A stretch of 10,475 bases of DNA from an uncultured Fusibacter sp. (GCA_937958285.1 CALFXQ010000384.1:1-10475), one strand, 5' to 3'; shown: positions 1-7,354, numbered from the stretch's first letter. The notes: generated by a model from the sequence alone, not told the origin. Program-made: numbers and translations.

Positions 1-1136
1 GTGTCATAGAAGATTTGCCCAATATTAGCCAGGTCGGTATAATGTCTGTGTTGCTTCGTTCTTTAGGCGCAACAGTAGAATCCGACGGCCAAACGATGCA
101 TATTCACACGCCTAAGATTATTGCCCACGAGGCGCCCTACGAATTCGTGAGCAAGATGCGATCGTCTTTTGATGTTATGGGACCCCTTCTAGCGCGTACT
201 GGAATTGCGCGTTGTCCACTACCTGGCGGCTGTGCCATTGGCGAGCGACCAATAGATCTCCATATTAAAGGCTTTAAAGCATTAGGCGCAGAAGTCACTT
301 TTGGTCATGGATTTGTAGAAGCCCGAGCAAAAAAGTTAGTTGGTGATACCGTCTACCTCGACTTCCCAAGTGTTGGCGCAACTAAGAATATCATGATGGC
401 AGCAACAATGGCAGAAGGCATTACCCATATTGAAAATGCGGCAAAAGAACCCGAAATCGTAGACATTGCAAACTTTCTCAATAAAATTGGCGCAAAAATT
501 TCTGGAGCAGGTACAGATACCATACGTATAACAGGTGTTAAGCGTATGGGTGGCGCGCGTCATACCGTATTGCCAGACCGCATTGAAGCTGGAACCTATT
601 TGATTATGGCTGGCATGCTCAACAGCGATGTATTGATTAAGAACATCGAACCAAGCCATTTAAAGCCTGTAATTGCAAAACTCAAAGAATGTGGTGTAGA
701 ACTCATCGACGTTGACGATGCCATTCGTGTGAAAAGTACGGGTAAATTGAAGGCCGTCGATATTACAACTCTGCCTTATCCAGGATTTCCAACAGATTTG
801 CAGGCCCAATTTATGGCGCTTCTCACAATTGCTCAAGGTAACAGTGTCGTCATGGAAACGGTATTCGAGAACCGTTTTATGCACGTCAGCGAGTTAAACC
901 GCATGGGTGCACAGATTAAAACAGAAGGACACAGTGCAATTGTAAAAGGAGGGACTAAGCTTCAGGGTGCACAAGTGCGTGCTACAGATTTGCGTGCAGG
1001 AGCAGCTTTGATTCTTGCAGGGCTTGTTGCTGATGGCAATACAGAAATACACGAAATTTATCATATCGACCGTGGATATAACGACTTGGTAGGTAAATTA
1101 CGTGGTCTTGGCATTAATATTACACGTATTGAATAA
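1..1136 (+). CDS. murA: UDP-N-acetylglucosamine 1-carboxyvinyltransferase MurA (5' end outside window)
   Basis: MurA catalyses the first committed step of peptidoglycan synthesis in the cytoplasm, transferring enolpyruvate from PEP to UDP-GlcNAc. The open frame begins at base 3 and runs off the left edge; the TTG at 15 is an internal leucine codon, so the true start lies upstream. About 378 codons are visible and roughly 40 N-terminal residues are missing compared with the usual 417-420. Seen in order: the MRSSFDVMGPLLAR segment; the active-site loop PLPGGCAIGERPIDLH with the catalytic Cys encoded at 231-233; PYPGFPTDLQAQ with the conserved Asp; ENRF; and the C-terminal DLRAGAALILAGL and DRGYNDL motifs. 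The Cys (rather than Asp) predicts a fosfomycin-sensitive enzyme. The stop is 31 bp before mreB with no terminator between, so the two genes are probably cotranscribed. By synteny this is the murAA-type copy; Firmicutes often have a second one elsewhere. Confidence 0.97.
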   Translation, partial: VIEDLPNISQVGIMSVLLRSLGATVESDGQTMHIHTPKIIAHEAPYEFVSKMRSSFDVMGPLLARTGIARCPLPGGCAIGERPIDLHIKGFKALGAEVTFGHGFVEARAKKLVGDTVYLDFPSVGATKNIMMAATMAEGITHIENAAKEPEIVDIANFLNKIGAKISGAGTDTIRITGVKRMGGARHTVLPDRIEAGTYLIMAGMLNSDVLIKNIEPSHLKPVIAKLKECGVELIDVDDAIRVKSTGKLKAVDITTLPYPGFPTDLQAQFMALLTIAQGNSVVMETVFENRFMHVSELNRMGAQIKTEGHSAIVKGGTKLQGAQVRATDLRAGAALILAGLVADGNTEIHEIYHIDRGYNDLVGKLRGLGINITRIE

Positions 1137-1167
1137 TCAATATGTGAAGAGAGAATAAGGAGCGCAT

Positions 1168-2193
1168 ATGTTTGGTTTTGGAGCAGAGATTGGCATCGAT
1201 TTAGGAACGGCCAATGTACTTGTTTATATAAAAGGCAAGGGCATTGTCCTTCAAGAACCGTCCGTTGTTGCAATCGACAAAGACACGGATCGCGTATTGG
1301 CTGTAGGCACTGAAGCGCAAAAAATGCTGGGCAGAACACCGGGAAATATAGTGGCTATACGTCCGCTTAAAGATGGTGTTATTTCGGATTACGATATTAC
1401 TGAGCGGATGTTGCGCTATTTCATTAACAAAACCTGTGGAAAAAGACGCTTCTTTAGACCGAAAATTATGGTTTGTGTGCCATCTGGCGTTACAGAAGTT
1501 GAGAGGCGTGCAGTTATCGATGCCTCCACAGAAGCAGGTGGTTCAAAGACATTTGTCATTGAAGAGCCAATTGCAGCGGCCATCGGAGCGGGTCTAGATA
1601 TCTACAAACCAGATGGTTGTATGGTCATCGATATTGGCGGTGGAACAAGTGATATCGCCGTGATCTCGTTAGGGGGCGTTGTTGTAAGCAAGTCCATTAA
1701 AGTCGCTGGCGATAAGCTTGACGAAGCGGTGATCAGATACATGAGAAAAAATCACAATCTGCTTATTGGCGAGCGCACAGCTGAAGAAATGAAGATCAAT
1801 ATTGGAACGGCATACCCAAGAGCACAATCTGTTACAATGGAAGTACGTGGTCGAGATTTAATTACAGGACTGCCAAAAAACCGTATAGTAACATCAGAAG
1901 AGATGATGGAAGCTTTACAAGAACCAATTAATGCAATTTGTGAAGCTGCGCACGCTGTACTCGAGAAAACACCACCAGAGTTGGCTGCTGATATAAGCAC
2001 TCGGGGTATTGTTATGACAGGTGGAGGCGCTTTGTTACACGGTTTGCATAAGTTAATAGAGAAGCGTACCGGTATTCCCACTTACATCGCAGAAAACGCT
2101 GTAAGCTGTGTTGCTATTGGAACGGGTATGAGTCTTGAGCACATCGAATATTTAGAAAATGCACAAAGTATGCACCGCGGAAGTCGCCGTTAA
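1168..2193 (+). CDS. mreB: Rod-shape determining actin-like protein MreB/Mbl
   Basis: This is a bacterial actin that forms membrane-associated filaments and guides the elongasome during sidewall synthesis. The 341-residue length is normal for the family. Visible motifs are phosphate-1 GIDLGTAN (residues 9-16), a hydrophobic FF pair near 95-96 that fits the membrane-insertion loop, IEEPIAAAIGA (131-141) with the catalytic Glu, phosphate-2 DIGGGTSD (155-162), LLIGERTAEEMK (198-209), and the adenosine motif TGGGALL (284-290). The ATG at 1168 follows AAGGAG (1157-1162). Position after murA and ahead of the flhO/flhP-like genes matches B. subtilis mbl, so 'mbl' is an equally valid name; sequence alone does not settle MreB versus Mbl versus MreBH. 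Transcription probably enters from murA and stops at the terminator at 2209-2239. Confidence 0.95.
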   Translation: MFGFGAEIGIDLGTANVLVYIKGKGIVLQEPSVVAIDKDTDRVLAVGTEAQKMLGRTPGNIVAIRPLKDGVISDYDITERMLRYFINKTCGKRRFFRPKIMVCVPSGVTEVERRAVIDASTEAGGSKTFVIEEPIAAAIGAGLDIYKPDGCMVIDIGGGTSDIAVISLGGVVVSKSIKVAGDKLDEAVIRYMRKNHNLLIGERTAEEMKINIGTAYPRAQSVTMEVRGRDLITGLPKNRIVTSEEMMEALQEPINAICEAAHAVLEKTPPELAADISTRGIVMTGGGALLHGLHKLIEKRTGIPTYIAENAVSCVAIGTGMSLEHIEYLENAQSMHRGSRR

Positions 2194-2208
2194 CAGTAAG
2201 TTGCATAG

Positions 2209-2239
2209 AACCTTGCAGTAGTTTTGCAAGGTTTTTTTT
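2209..2239 (+). terminator. Intrinsic terminator after mreB
   Basis: A 9-bp perfect stem (AACCTTGCA, 2209-2217, with TGCAAGGTT, 2225-2233) and a 7-nt loop run into eight consecutive T residues (2232-2239). It lies 15 bp after the mreB stop and 20 bp before the kinase start codon, so it ends the murA-mreB unit. Confidence 0.9.
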
Positions 2240-2259
2240 AAAACACCAGGTGGTGAATC

Positions 2260-3528
2260 ATGTATAGATTTCCATTTAATCTATTTTGGAGAATTATACC
2301 TTTTATAGCGGGCGTTACTTTCTCTTTCCAAATGGGCTACACAGATGCTATGTTGTCAAAAATATGGGTGGTGTTCTCTTTTTGGCTTGCGTTTAGTTTT
2401 ATGAAAGCGCATTGGTACTACAAAAGTAGCGTGACCAATCATCCTTATCTTTCGGCAGTTTTTACGCTAACAGAAGGTGTTTGTATTTTTTTACTGATGC
2501 AGTTTTCTCCGCTGTACATCATTTACTTTGCAGTGATTTTGCTAGATTTGTCTTGGTTGTATCAAATAACCACATGGCAAAATAGTAAATCGAAGCGCAT
2601 TTATCTTACCGCAACGCGCATGCTATTTATCGCATTGGCTATATGGTGTATGTTTGAGCTCGCAAATAAATCTCTTCACTTACAAGAGGTGATTGTGCGC
2701 ATTTGGTGGTTTGCACTTACTGGGGCTACCGTGGTATGGTTGGGAAGCACCTTGGGTATGCTCGACAAGCGAAGAATTCACGCAGAGCGGTACTACGACG
2801 ATCTGCGACTCTCTGAGGATGCTTTAAAGAAAGCCCATCGCGAGCTAGAAGCTTACTACCAAACTTTAGAGGAAGTCAGTGTGCTGAGAGAGCGCACGAG
2901 AATTTCTAGAGCTTTGCACGATCACGTAGGGCATGCACTTTCAGCATCCTACATTCAATTGCAGATGCTTCAGCACAAGTTGACATTAGAACATTCTGAA
3001 CACCAAGATAGCGTGTCATTCCTTTCAGGTTTTATGAAAGATACTTTAGAAAAAACAAGGCAAGTGGTTCACGACATGGGGGCTGCGCCTCTTGAAGTTA
3101 ATCAATTGAGGTATGCTCTAGCAGAGCTTATAGGTCGAACAGAAAAGCTTACTGGTGCCAGTATGCGACTAGTAATGCCCGATTGGGAAAATACACTGCA
3201 CTTAGATCAGGATCAGCATCAGTGCATATATAGTACGGTGCAAGAGAGTATTACGAATGCATTAAGACATGGAAGGGCAACGGATGTTCAAGTCGTTATC
3301 TCGCAGACGCCTACAAGTATTTGCATTGCAATTCAAGACAACGGTTGCGGCATAGCGACACAGGCAACAGGTGAGCAGAACTTTGTTAAAGGTTTTGGAT
3401 TAAACAGTATGGCCGCACGCGTTGAACATTTAGGCGGTACACTGGACATTTGCCCTACCGTGGCCATGGGTACAAGAATTATGGCGAGTATTCCCAAATC
3501 GAACAACAACGTTCAAGTAGGAGGTTAG
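2260..3528 (+). CDS. Membrane sensor histidine kinase, HisKA_3 (DesK/LiaS/LnrJ-like)
   Basis: This is a 422-residue sensor kinase of a two-component system. Residues about 11-166 hold some six hydrophobic segments (near 11-25, 33-48, 64-80, 84-101, 118-135, 147-166) with short loops and no large extracellular domain, so the signal is probably read in or at the membrane. A charged, coiled-coil-like linker follows (171-215). The HisKA_3 dimerisation domain carries ERTRISRALHDHVGH with phospho-acceptor His220 and the DxxxH phosphatase signature (Asp221-His225). The HATPase_c domain has an N box (QESITNALRHG, Asn333), G1 (DNGCGI, Asp360) and G2 (GFGLNSM, 378-384). All catalytic motifs are intact. 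The ATG at 2260 is preceded by AGGTGGTG (2248-2255). The regulator gene starts 5 bp after the stop, so the pair is translationally close. The exact stimulus cannot be read from the sequence; LnrJ-like sensing of membrane-active compounds is inference from gene order. Confidence 0.93.
   Translation: MYRFPFNLFWRIIPFIAGVTFSFQMGYTDAMLSKIWVVFSFWLAFSFMKAHWYYKSSVTNHPYLSAVFTLTEGVCIFLLMQFSPLYIIYFAVILLDLSWLYQITTWQNSKSKRIYLTATRMLFIALAIWCMFELANKSLHLQEVIVRIWWFALTGATVVWLGSTLGMLDKRRIHAERYYDDLRLSEDALKKAHRELEAYYQTLEEVSVLRERTRISRALHDHVGHALSASYIQLQMLQHKLTLEHSEHQDSVSFLSGFMKDTLEKTRQVVHDMGAAPLEVNQLRYALAELIGRTEKLTGASMRLVMPDWENTLHLDQDQHQCIYSTVQESITNALRHGRATDVQVVISQTPTSICIAIQDNGCGIATQATGEQNFVKGFGLNSMAARVEHLGGTLDICPTVAMGTRIMASIPKSNNNVQVGG
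3519..3525 (+). promoter_or_regulatory. Ribosome binding site fixing the GTG start of the response regulator
   Basis: AGGAGGT inside the 3' end of the kinase gene sits 8 bp before the GTG at 3534. It argues against the longer in-frame reading from 3450, which would add 28 residues unlike any receiver domain. Confidence 0.85.
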
Positions 3529-3533
3529 TGATT

Positions 3534-4160
3534 GTGAAAGTGCTCTTAGTTGATGATGAAAGGCTTATTCGAGAAGGGATGGCCTATTTATTGGGGTTAA
3601 AGCCAGATGTAGATATTGTGGCGCAGGCAAGCCACGGCGAAGAGGCGCTAGCGCTATGTGCCAATTACCCTATTGATTTGGTTTTGATGGACATACGCAT
3701 GCCTGTTATGGACGGTGTTCAGACGACTAAACTCATAAAAGAGAAATATCCGGATATAAAAGTGCTTATTCTCACAACTTTTAAGGATGATCAATACATT
3801 CAAGATGCGGTGGCAAGTGGTGCCAGTGGCTATTTACTAAAGGATAGTTCACCAGAGTTGATTTACAATAGCATGGTAAATATCTTAACTGGAGGCTTTG
3901 TAATGGCTGAGCCGATGGCAAGAGGTGTGGTTGATCGCCTTAAACCCACTGCAGAATCATGTACACATACGCTAACTGAACGAGAAGTGGAAATTGTAGG
4001 GCTTATTGCAGAAGGGATGAGCAATAAGGAAATTGGCGAGCGTTTGTTTTTAACTGAAGGGTCAATTAAGAATGCCATCACTTCAATCTTGGCAAAACTG
4101 GGCCTAAAAGACCGTACACAAATAGCAATATTTGCATTCAAGAATGGCTTTGCCTCCTAA
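3534..4160 (+). CDS. NarL/LuxR-family response regulator (LnrK/LiaR-like)
   Basis: This is the DNA-binding partner of the preceding kinase. The frame is open from 3450, but the GTG at 3534 is the better start: AGGAGGT (3519-3525) lies 8 bp upstream and the protein then begins VKVLLVDDE, as family members do, giving 208 residues. The receiver domain has the acidic pair Asp7-Asp8, phospho-acceptor Asp53 (in LVLMDIRMP), Thr81 and Lys103 (GYLLKD). The C-terminal LuxR-type helix-turn-helix spans about 147-205 (LTEREVEIVGLIAEGMSNKE onwards). All switch residues are present. The Shine-Dalgarno sequence lies within the last codons of the kinase gene, which suggests coupled translation. The likely target is the promoter of the ABC operon directly downstream, where two tandem palindromes occur (4191-4202, 4213-4224). 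No similar site is seen before the kinase gene, so direct autoregulation is not indicated. Confidence 0.93.
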   Translation: MKVLLVDDERLIREGMAYLLGLKPDVDIVAQASHGEEALALCANYPIDLVLMDIRMPVMDGVQTTKLIKEKYPDIKVLILTTFKDDQYIQDAVASGASGYLLKDSSPELIYNSMVNILTGGFVMAEPMARGVVDRLKPTAESCTHTLTEREVEIVGLIAEGMSNKEIGERLFLTEGSIKNAITSILAKLGLKDRTQIAIFAFKNGFAS

Positions 4161-4177
4161 GGTAAAGCCATTTCTTA
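4143..4177 (+). terminator. Terminator hairpin overlapping the regulator stop codon
   Basis: A 12-bp stem pairs 4143-4154 (AATGGCTTTGCC) with 4161-4172 (GGTAAAGCCATT), with a single G-U pair. The loop TCCTAA (4155-4160) contains the TAA stop. The T tract after it is interrupted (TTTCTTATT), so termination may be partial. It separates the two-component genes from the ABC operon promoter. Confidence 0.7.
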
Positions 4178-4190
4178 TTGAAGGACTCTG

Positions 4191-4202
4191 TGACTTAAGT
4201 CA
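4191..4202. promoter_or_regulatory. Distal operator-like palindrome (perfect, 12 bp)
   Basis: TGACTTAAGTCA is a perfect dyad. It shares 9 of 12 positions with the site at 4213-4224; the two centres are 22 bp apart, about two helical turns. Its centre is about 64.5 bp upstream of the predicted start of the ABC operon. It is the proposed distal binding site of the adjacent LuxR-type regulator; that assignment is inferred from position. Confidence 0.6.
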
Positions 4203-4212
4203 TATGGGATCA

Positions 4213-4224
4213 TGACCTAGGTGA
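4213..4224. promoter_or_regulatory. Proximal operator-like palindrome
   Basis: TGACCTAGGTGA matches its own reverse complement at 10 of 12 positions, with ACCTAGGT as perfect core. It is centred about 42.5 bp upstream of the predicted start point, next to where a -35 element would lie. This is the classical class II activator position. It shares the form TGACYTARGTSA with the distal site. Confidence 0.6.
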
Positions 4225-4225
4225 A

Positions 4226-4254
4226 TAGTCGTGCATGCGCGATTCAAGTATACT
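4226..4254 (+). promoter_or_regulatory. Predicted activator-dependent promoter of the ABC operon
   Basis: A good -10 hexamer TATACT lies at 4249-4254. At 16-18 bp spacing there is no recognisable -35 (TAGTCG at 17 bp) and no extended -10 TG. A strong -10 without a -35, just downstream of two palindromes, fits a promoter that needs an activator. The predicted start is near 4261, giving a leader of about 40 nt. Confidence 0.55.
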
Positions 4255-4298
4255 GACCCTAGAACATAAATCACAAAACGATTGTTTGGAGGTGCATT

Positions 4299-5282
4299 AT
4301 GATGTTGTCTCAGGTTACGACAGAGGTCACGGTTAATCCCGCAATACACATTAGCGAGGTAAGCAAAAGATTTTCGGATGTGATCGCTGTTAACCGTTTG
4401 AGTTTAGATATTTTTCGAGGTGAGATCTTTGGATTACTCGGTCCAAATGGCGCTGGAAAATCCACACTCGTCAATATGTTATGTGGTGTCACGTCCATCG
4501 ATATTGGCGATATTGAAATATTAGGTCATTCGGTGAAGCATCGATTACAAGCGCAGGCGGCTAAGCTTCATCTAGGCGTCGTGCCTCAAGAAATTGCATT
4601 GTTTGATCATCTCACTGTAATGGACAATCTCAACTTCTTTGCAGCACTTTATAATTTAAAAGGCGCAGTAAAGCGCGAACGCATTAGCGAAGCCCTTGAA
4701 CTTGCTCAGTTGGTCGACAAAAGCAAAAAAAAGGTGCGCACACTATCGGGTGGCATGCGCAGACGTTTAAATTTAGCGTGTTCTATTCTGCATAACCCCA
4801 CAATACTCGTGTTAGATGAGCCAACAGTTGGCATAGATCCTCAATCGAGAAATCACATTTTCGACACCATTAGAAAACTCAACACAGAGAGGGGCATGAC
4901 AATTATCTACATCACACATTATATGGAAGAAGTGGAGCAACTCTGTGATCGCCTGGCAATTATCGATGCCGGTAAAATTTTGATAAAAGGCACTAAACAA
5001 ATGATTGTTGAATCGGTTTCTGATGAGTGGGTTGTTAAACTCAACGCCGAAAGCATCACCGAAGCCCAACTATATGAGATTAAACGCATTGATGGCATTC
5101 GGCACATAGAAGTGGGAGAGACTGAGATTCACATGGTTATTCAAAAAAACAAAGTGAGCTTTGATTTGCTAACCGCGACTTTGTCACAAATAGGCATTAA
5201 AATCATGAGCATGAGCATGGAGATGCCATCACTTGAAAGTGCATTTTTAAGTATAACGGGCAAATCACTACGCGATGCCTAA
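4299..5282 (+). CDS. ABC transporter ATP-binding protein (LnrL/DrrA-type exporter)
   Basis: This is the cytoplasmic ATPase that powers the two membrane proteins encoded downstream. It has 327 residues: a nucleotide-binding domain (about 16-235) and a C-terminal extension (about 236-327) typical of the DrrA/LnrL/CcmA group of ABC-2 exporters. Motifs are Walker A GPNGAGKST (48-56), Q-loop VVPQE (Gln97), signature LSGGM (149-153), Walker B ILVLDEP (169-175, catalytic Glu174) and H-loop ITH (His207). All are intact. Two adjacent ATG codons occur (4299 and 4302); GGAGGTG (4288-4294) fits the second slightly better by spacing. The gene follows the operator-bearing promoter and lies 48 bp before permease 1. 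Gene order behind a DesK-like kinase and a NarL-type regulator resembles B. subtilis lnrL (yfiL). Substrate is unknown; export of a lipophilic or membrane-active compound is inference. Confidence 0.93.
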   Translation: MMLSQVTTEVTVNPAIHISEVSKRFSDVIAVNRLSLDIFRGEIFGLLGPNGAGKSTLVNMLCGVTSIDIGDIEILGHSVKHRLQAQAAKLHLGVVPQEIALFDHLTVMDNLNFFAALYNLKGAVKRERISEALELAQLVDKSKKKVRTLSGGMRRRLNLACSILHNPTILVLDEPTVGIDPQSRNHIFDTIRKLNTERGMTIIYITHYMEEVEQLCDRLAIIDAGKILIKGTKQMIVESVSDEWVVKLNAESITEAQLYEIKRIDGIRHIEVGETEIHMVIQKNKVSFDLLTATLSQIGIKIMSMSMEMPSLESAFLSITGKSLRDA

Positions 5283-5330
5283 CACAAGATTTAAGCACGG
5301 ATTCTCTGATGGTCTATTAAGGAGTAAATT

Positions 5331-6197
5331 ATGTTTGCAAACTATGCTAAACAGGCTTTAAAACTCAATCTTTCTAACCGCGTTATTATCGTTGCCCTGA
5401 TATTAATTCCCCTCGTATTTGGCACCTTATACGGAATGCTCTACTCGGGTATGATTAAAGGGTATGAGGATATCAAAATAGATTCTCCCTTGGTGAATAA
5501 TCCCCTATTGTCTGAGAAGCTCATATTAGTAGCGCCCGCGCCCGCTTTAACGCCAATAGGTGTTATGCAAATCAATATCTTCGCGGGAAGTACATTTTTT
5601 ACAACTGCTTTTGCAGCGATACGCTTTATCAAGAGCAGAGAAAAAAAGGTGATAAAGCGGTTGGTTGCTATGGGCTATGTAGACGGTCAGGTGTTTTGGG
5701 CTGAAGCAATGGGAACCTTTTTAATGAACATTATCGTTTGTGGTGTTTTTAATGGCCTCTTTTTAGTGGTAAGTGCCTATTTGAATCATGTACCAAAAAC
5801 ATTTGTGCATTTACTCTCTGATCCCTTTAGCTCCGAGGCTTTATCCCATTGGGGAGCATTGACGATTATGGTTCTGCTTCAAGCCGCCTTCGCCTCAGGG
5901 TATACGATGATGGGAATGGGTTTGTTTCGCTCGGAGCGCACCTTTTCACAACTTCATGTTTTGCCCGCCTTTGTGATGATGTTCTTAGGGGGAGCACTAT
6001 TCCCAGTAGATGCGGGCACTTCGGGTGGCATATATGAATGGATGCCCAATTACATTTTGAGTTTGTTCTATAAAACAATCTACACTGGTCAGTGGCAGTG
6101 GCAAGCTCAAAATTTTCTCTTGCTGGCTGCCCTTGGCCTTGCAAGTGTAATGTTGCTTTTGATTGGCAGATGGCGATTTAGATTGTGTGACGAATAG
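5331..6197 (+). CDS. ABC-2 type permease 1 (short form)
   Basis: This is an integral membrane subunit of the exporter. The 288 residues hold about six hydrophobic spans (near 18-37, 75-98, 124-150, 174-197, 206-224, 261-279). The cytoplasmic stretch KSREKKVIKRLVAMGYVDGQ (101-120) is like the coupling region of ABC-2 permeases, where a basic segment precedes a 'xxMG' turn. The loop between spans 1 and 2 is only about 37 residues, so it lacks the large extracellular domain that permease 2 carries. The ATG at 5331 follows AAGGAG (5319-5324). It is 12 bp from the next gene. It would pair with permease 2 as a heterodimer, as LnrM with LnrN or two DrrB-like subunits; the short length makes it closer to the DrrB form. 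Substrate is unknown. Confidence 0.85.
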   Translation: MFANYAKQALKLNLSNRVIIVALILIPLVFGTLYGMLYSGMIKGYEDIKIDSPLVNNPLLSEKLILVAPAPALTPIGVMQINIFAGSTFFTTAFAAIRFIKSREKKVIKRLVAMGYVDGQVFWAEAMGTFLMNIIVCGVFNGLFLVVSAYLNHVPKTFVHLLSDPFSSEALSHWGALTIMVLLQAAFASGYTMMGMGLFRSERTFSQLHVLPAFVMMFLGGALFPVDAGTSGGIYEWMPNYILSLFYKTIYTGQWQWQAQNFLLLAALGLASVMLLLIGRWRFRLCDE

Positions 6198-6209
6198 TGA
6201 GGTACGCAG

Positions 6210-7250
6210 ATGAATACCGATAAAGTACGCGTCCATCCGGGACTGCAGATGTTGAATTTAGGTGTAGCAACCGTTAGACGCATGTTGCTGGACCTCAAGA
6301 TTCTCATTCCTCTTTTAATTATTCCAATCGCAATTATCTTCGCATTTGCACTAATGACTCAGAAGGATTCTCAAAGTACCGAAGATGTAAAAGTGAGAAT
6401 AGCTGTTGACGAAAGTCTACCCGCCGCTGAGAGGCGAATTCTCGAGCGTACTTTTCGGTTAATTGTGGTAGAGGGTGACGGACAATTAGAGCAATTGGTA
6501 TCTGATGGAAAAGTAATAGCAGCATACAATGGCGAGAAAGTTTTTGCCACACAAGAACGGGCTGGCAGCTGGGTACTAGATGTTCTTCAGGGTAAGGCAC
6601 CTATGGTTTCAAAGACACCAACTGTGCTGACAGCTGCTCAAAAACAAGCTCAGACAAGAGCCGTGGTTGCTCAAGTGACCAATTTTTTAATCAACTACAT
6701 GATGTTTTCGCTTTTGATGGTAGCAAATGAACTACTTTCCCTTAAAAACAGCGGATTACTAAGCCGGATGTCAAGTATGCCAATGTCACACGGCACCATA
6801 GTGGGCGGTCACCTTTTAGCATTTACCCTGTTGCTCGGTGCTCAAGTAGGTCTCATTAATCTATTGATCTATGGGATGTATGGCATGGGCATGGTCTCTT
6901 TTGTAAATATACCTTTGGCCATTCTGTCGATGTTGGTCCTTATCTTTGTGATTTTGAGTTTGGGTGTAGCAATGACACGGGTTACAGACAATGTGAGCCT
7001 GCTTCCGATGGTGGCGAATTTGGTGATGATTCCCTCCATGATGGTGAGTGGTACGTTTATGAATTTTAGCTTAGGCCCTTTCTTTGACCCTCTAAGATAC
7101 GCTACACCACAGTTTTGGATGAAGGAGATTTTGAATTTGCTCAATGACGGCCAGATAAATGTTATGCTACCGCTGCTCGCACTCTTTGCAATGGGTACCA
7201 TTTTCTTTATGGTAGGCACAGTGGGGAACACGAAGCTCTTTCAAGAATAG
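6210..7250 (+). CDS. ABC-2 type permease 2 with extracytoplasmic domain (LnrN/YhgE-like topology)
   Basis: This is the second membrane subunit of the exporter, with 346 residues. Span 1 lies at about 30-49. It is followed by a hydrophilic region of roughly 105 residues (50-155) that should face outside, and then five spans (near 156-176, 197-223, 234-257, 265-286, 317-335). The segment LLSLKNSGLLSRMSSMPMSH (175-194) fits the cytoplasmic coupling helix of the ABC2_membrane_3 family, and the PMVANLVMIPSMMVSGTF region (266-283) resembles the family's conserved penultimate span. GAGGT (6199-6203) lies 6 bp before the ATG, directly after the permease 1 stop. The extracytoplasmic domain is a plausible site for substrate contact or for signalling to the kinase, but nothing in the sequence proves this. 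A weak hairpin without a T tract overlaps the stop codon. Confidence 0.85.
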   Translation: MNTDKVRVHPGLQMLNLGVATVRRMLLDLKILIPLLIIPIAIIFAFALMTQKDSQSTEDVKVRIAVDESLPAAERRILERTFRLIVVEGDGQLEQLVSDGKVIAAYNGEKVFATQERAGSWVLDVLQGKAPMVSKTPTVLTAAQKQAQTRAVVAQVTNFLINYMMFSLLMVANELLSLKNSGLLSRMSSMPMSHGTIVGGHLLAFTLLLGAQVGLINLLIYGMYGMGMVSFVNIPLAILSMLVLIFVILSLGVAMTRVTDNVSLLPMVANLVMIPSMMVSGTFMNFSLGPFFDPLRYATPQFWMKEILNLLNDGQINVMLPLLALFAMGTIFFMVGTVGNTKLFQE

Positions 7251-7262
7251 GGTTTCTTGAGA
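7239..7262 (+). other. Hairpin overlapping the permease 2 stop codon
   Basis: Nine base pairs (7239-7247 with 7254-7262, one G-U) enclose the loop TAGGGT (7248-7253), which holds the TAG stop. No T run follows, so it is unlikely to terminate strongly. It may set the 3' end or stability of the ABC transcript. The rest of 7263-7354 shows no convincing promoter. Confidence 0.35.
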
Positions 7263-7354
7263 AATAAGTGCTTGATAGGTCGACGTTTTGGGTAAGTTTA
7301 GGATAGATTAAACCTACAGGCGAAAAATTGCTCAATATTGAAAGAGGTTATGGG

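Noticed and set aside
15..17. TTG as the start of murA
   Set aside because: The frame stays open to base 3 and upstream codons read VIED before LPNIS, as in MurA interiors; with this start the protein would lack about 40 conserved N-terminal residues.
2213..2242. Promoter for the kinase made of TTGCAG and TTTAAA, 18 bp apart
   Set aside because: It coincides with the terminator stem and T run, and the start would fall on the ribosome binding site; base composition of the terminator explains it.
3450..3533. 28-residue N-terminal extension of the response regulator
   Set aside because: It overlaps the kinase gene in another frame, has no ribosome binding site, and receiver domains begin at VKVLLVDDE.
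4200..4215. TCAT-N8-ATGA inverted repeat between the two palindromes
   Set aside because: Short arms that overlap both better palindromes; probably a by-product of them.
6869..7231. Minus-strand open frame of 120 codons, and the other minus-strand frames across the window
   Set aside because: All are mirror images of well-supported plus-strand genes, with no ribosome binding site or recognisable motif.
7272..7310. Promoter for the small membrane protein (TTGATA with TAGGAT or TAGATT)
   Set aside because: The spacers are 21 bp or more and the -10 matches are poor; not supportable.
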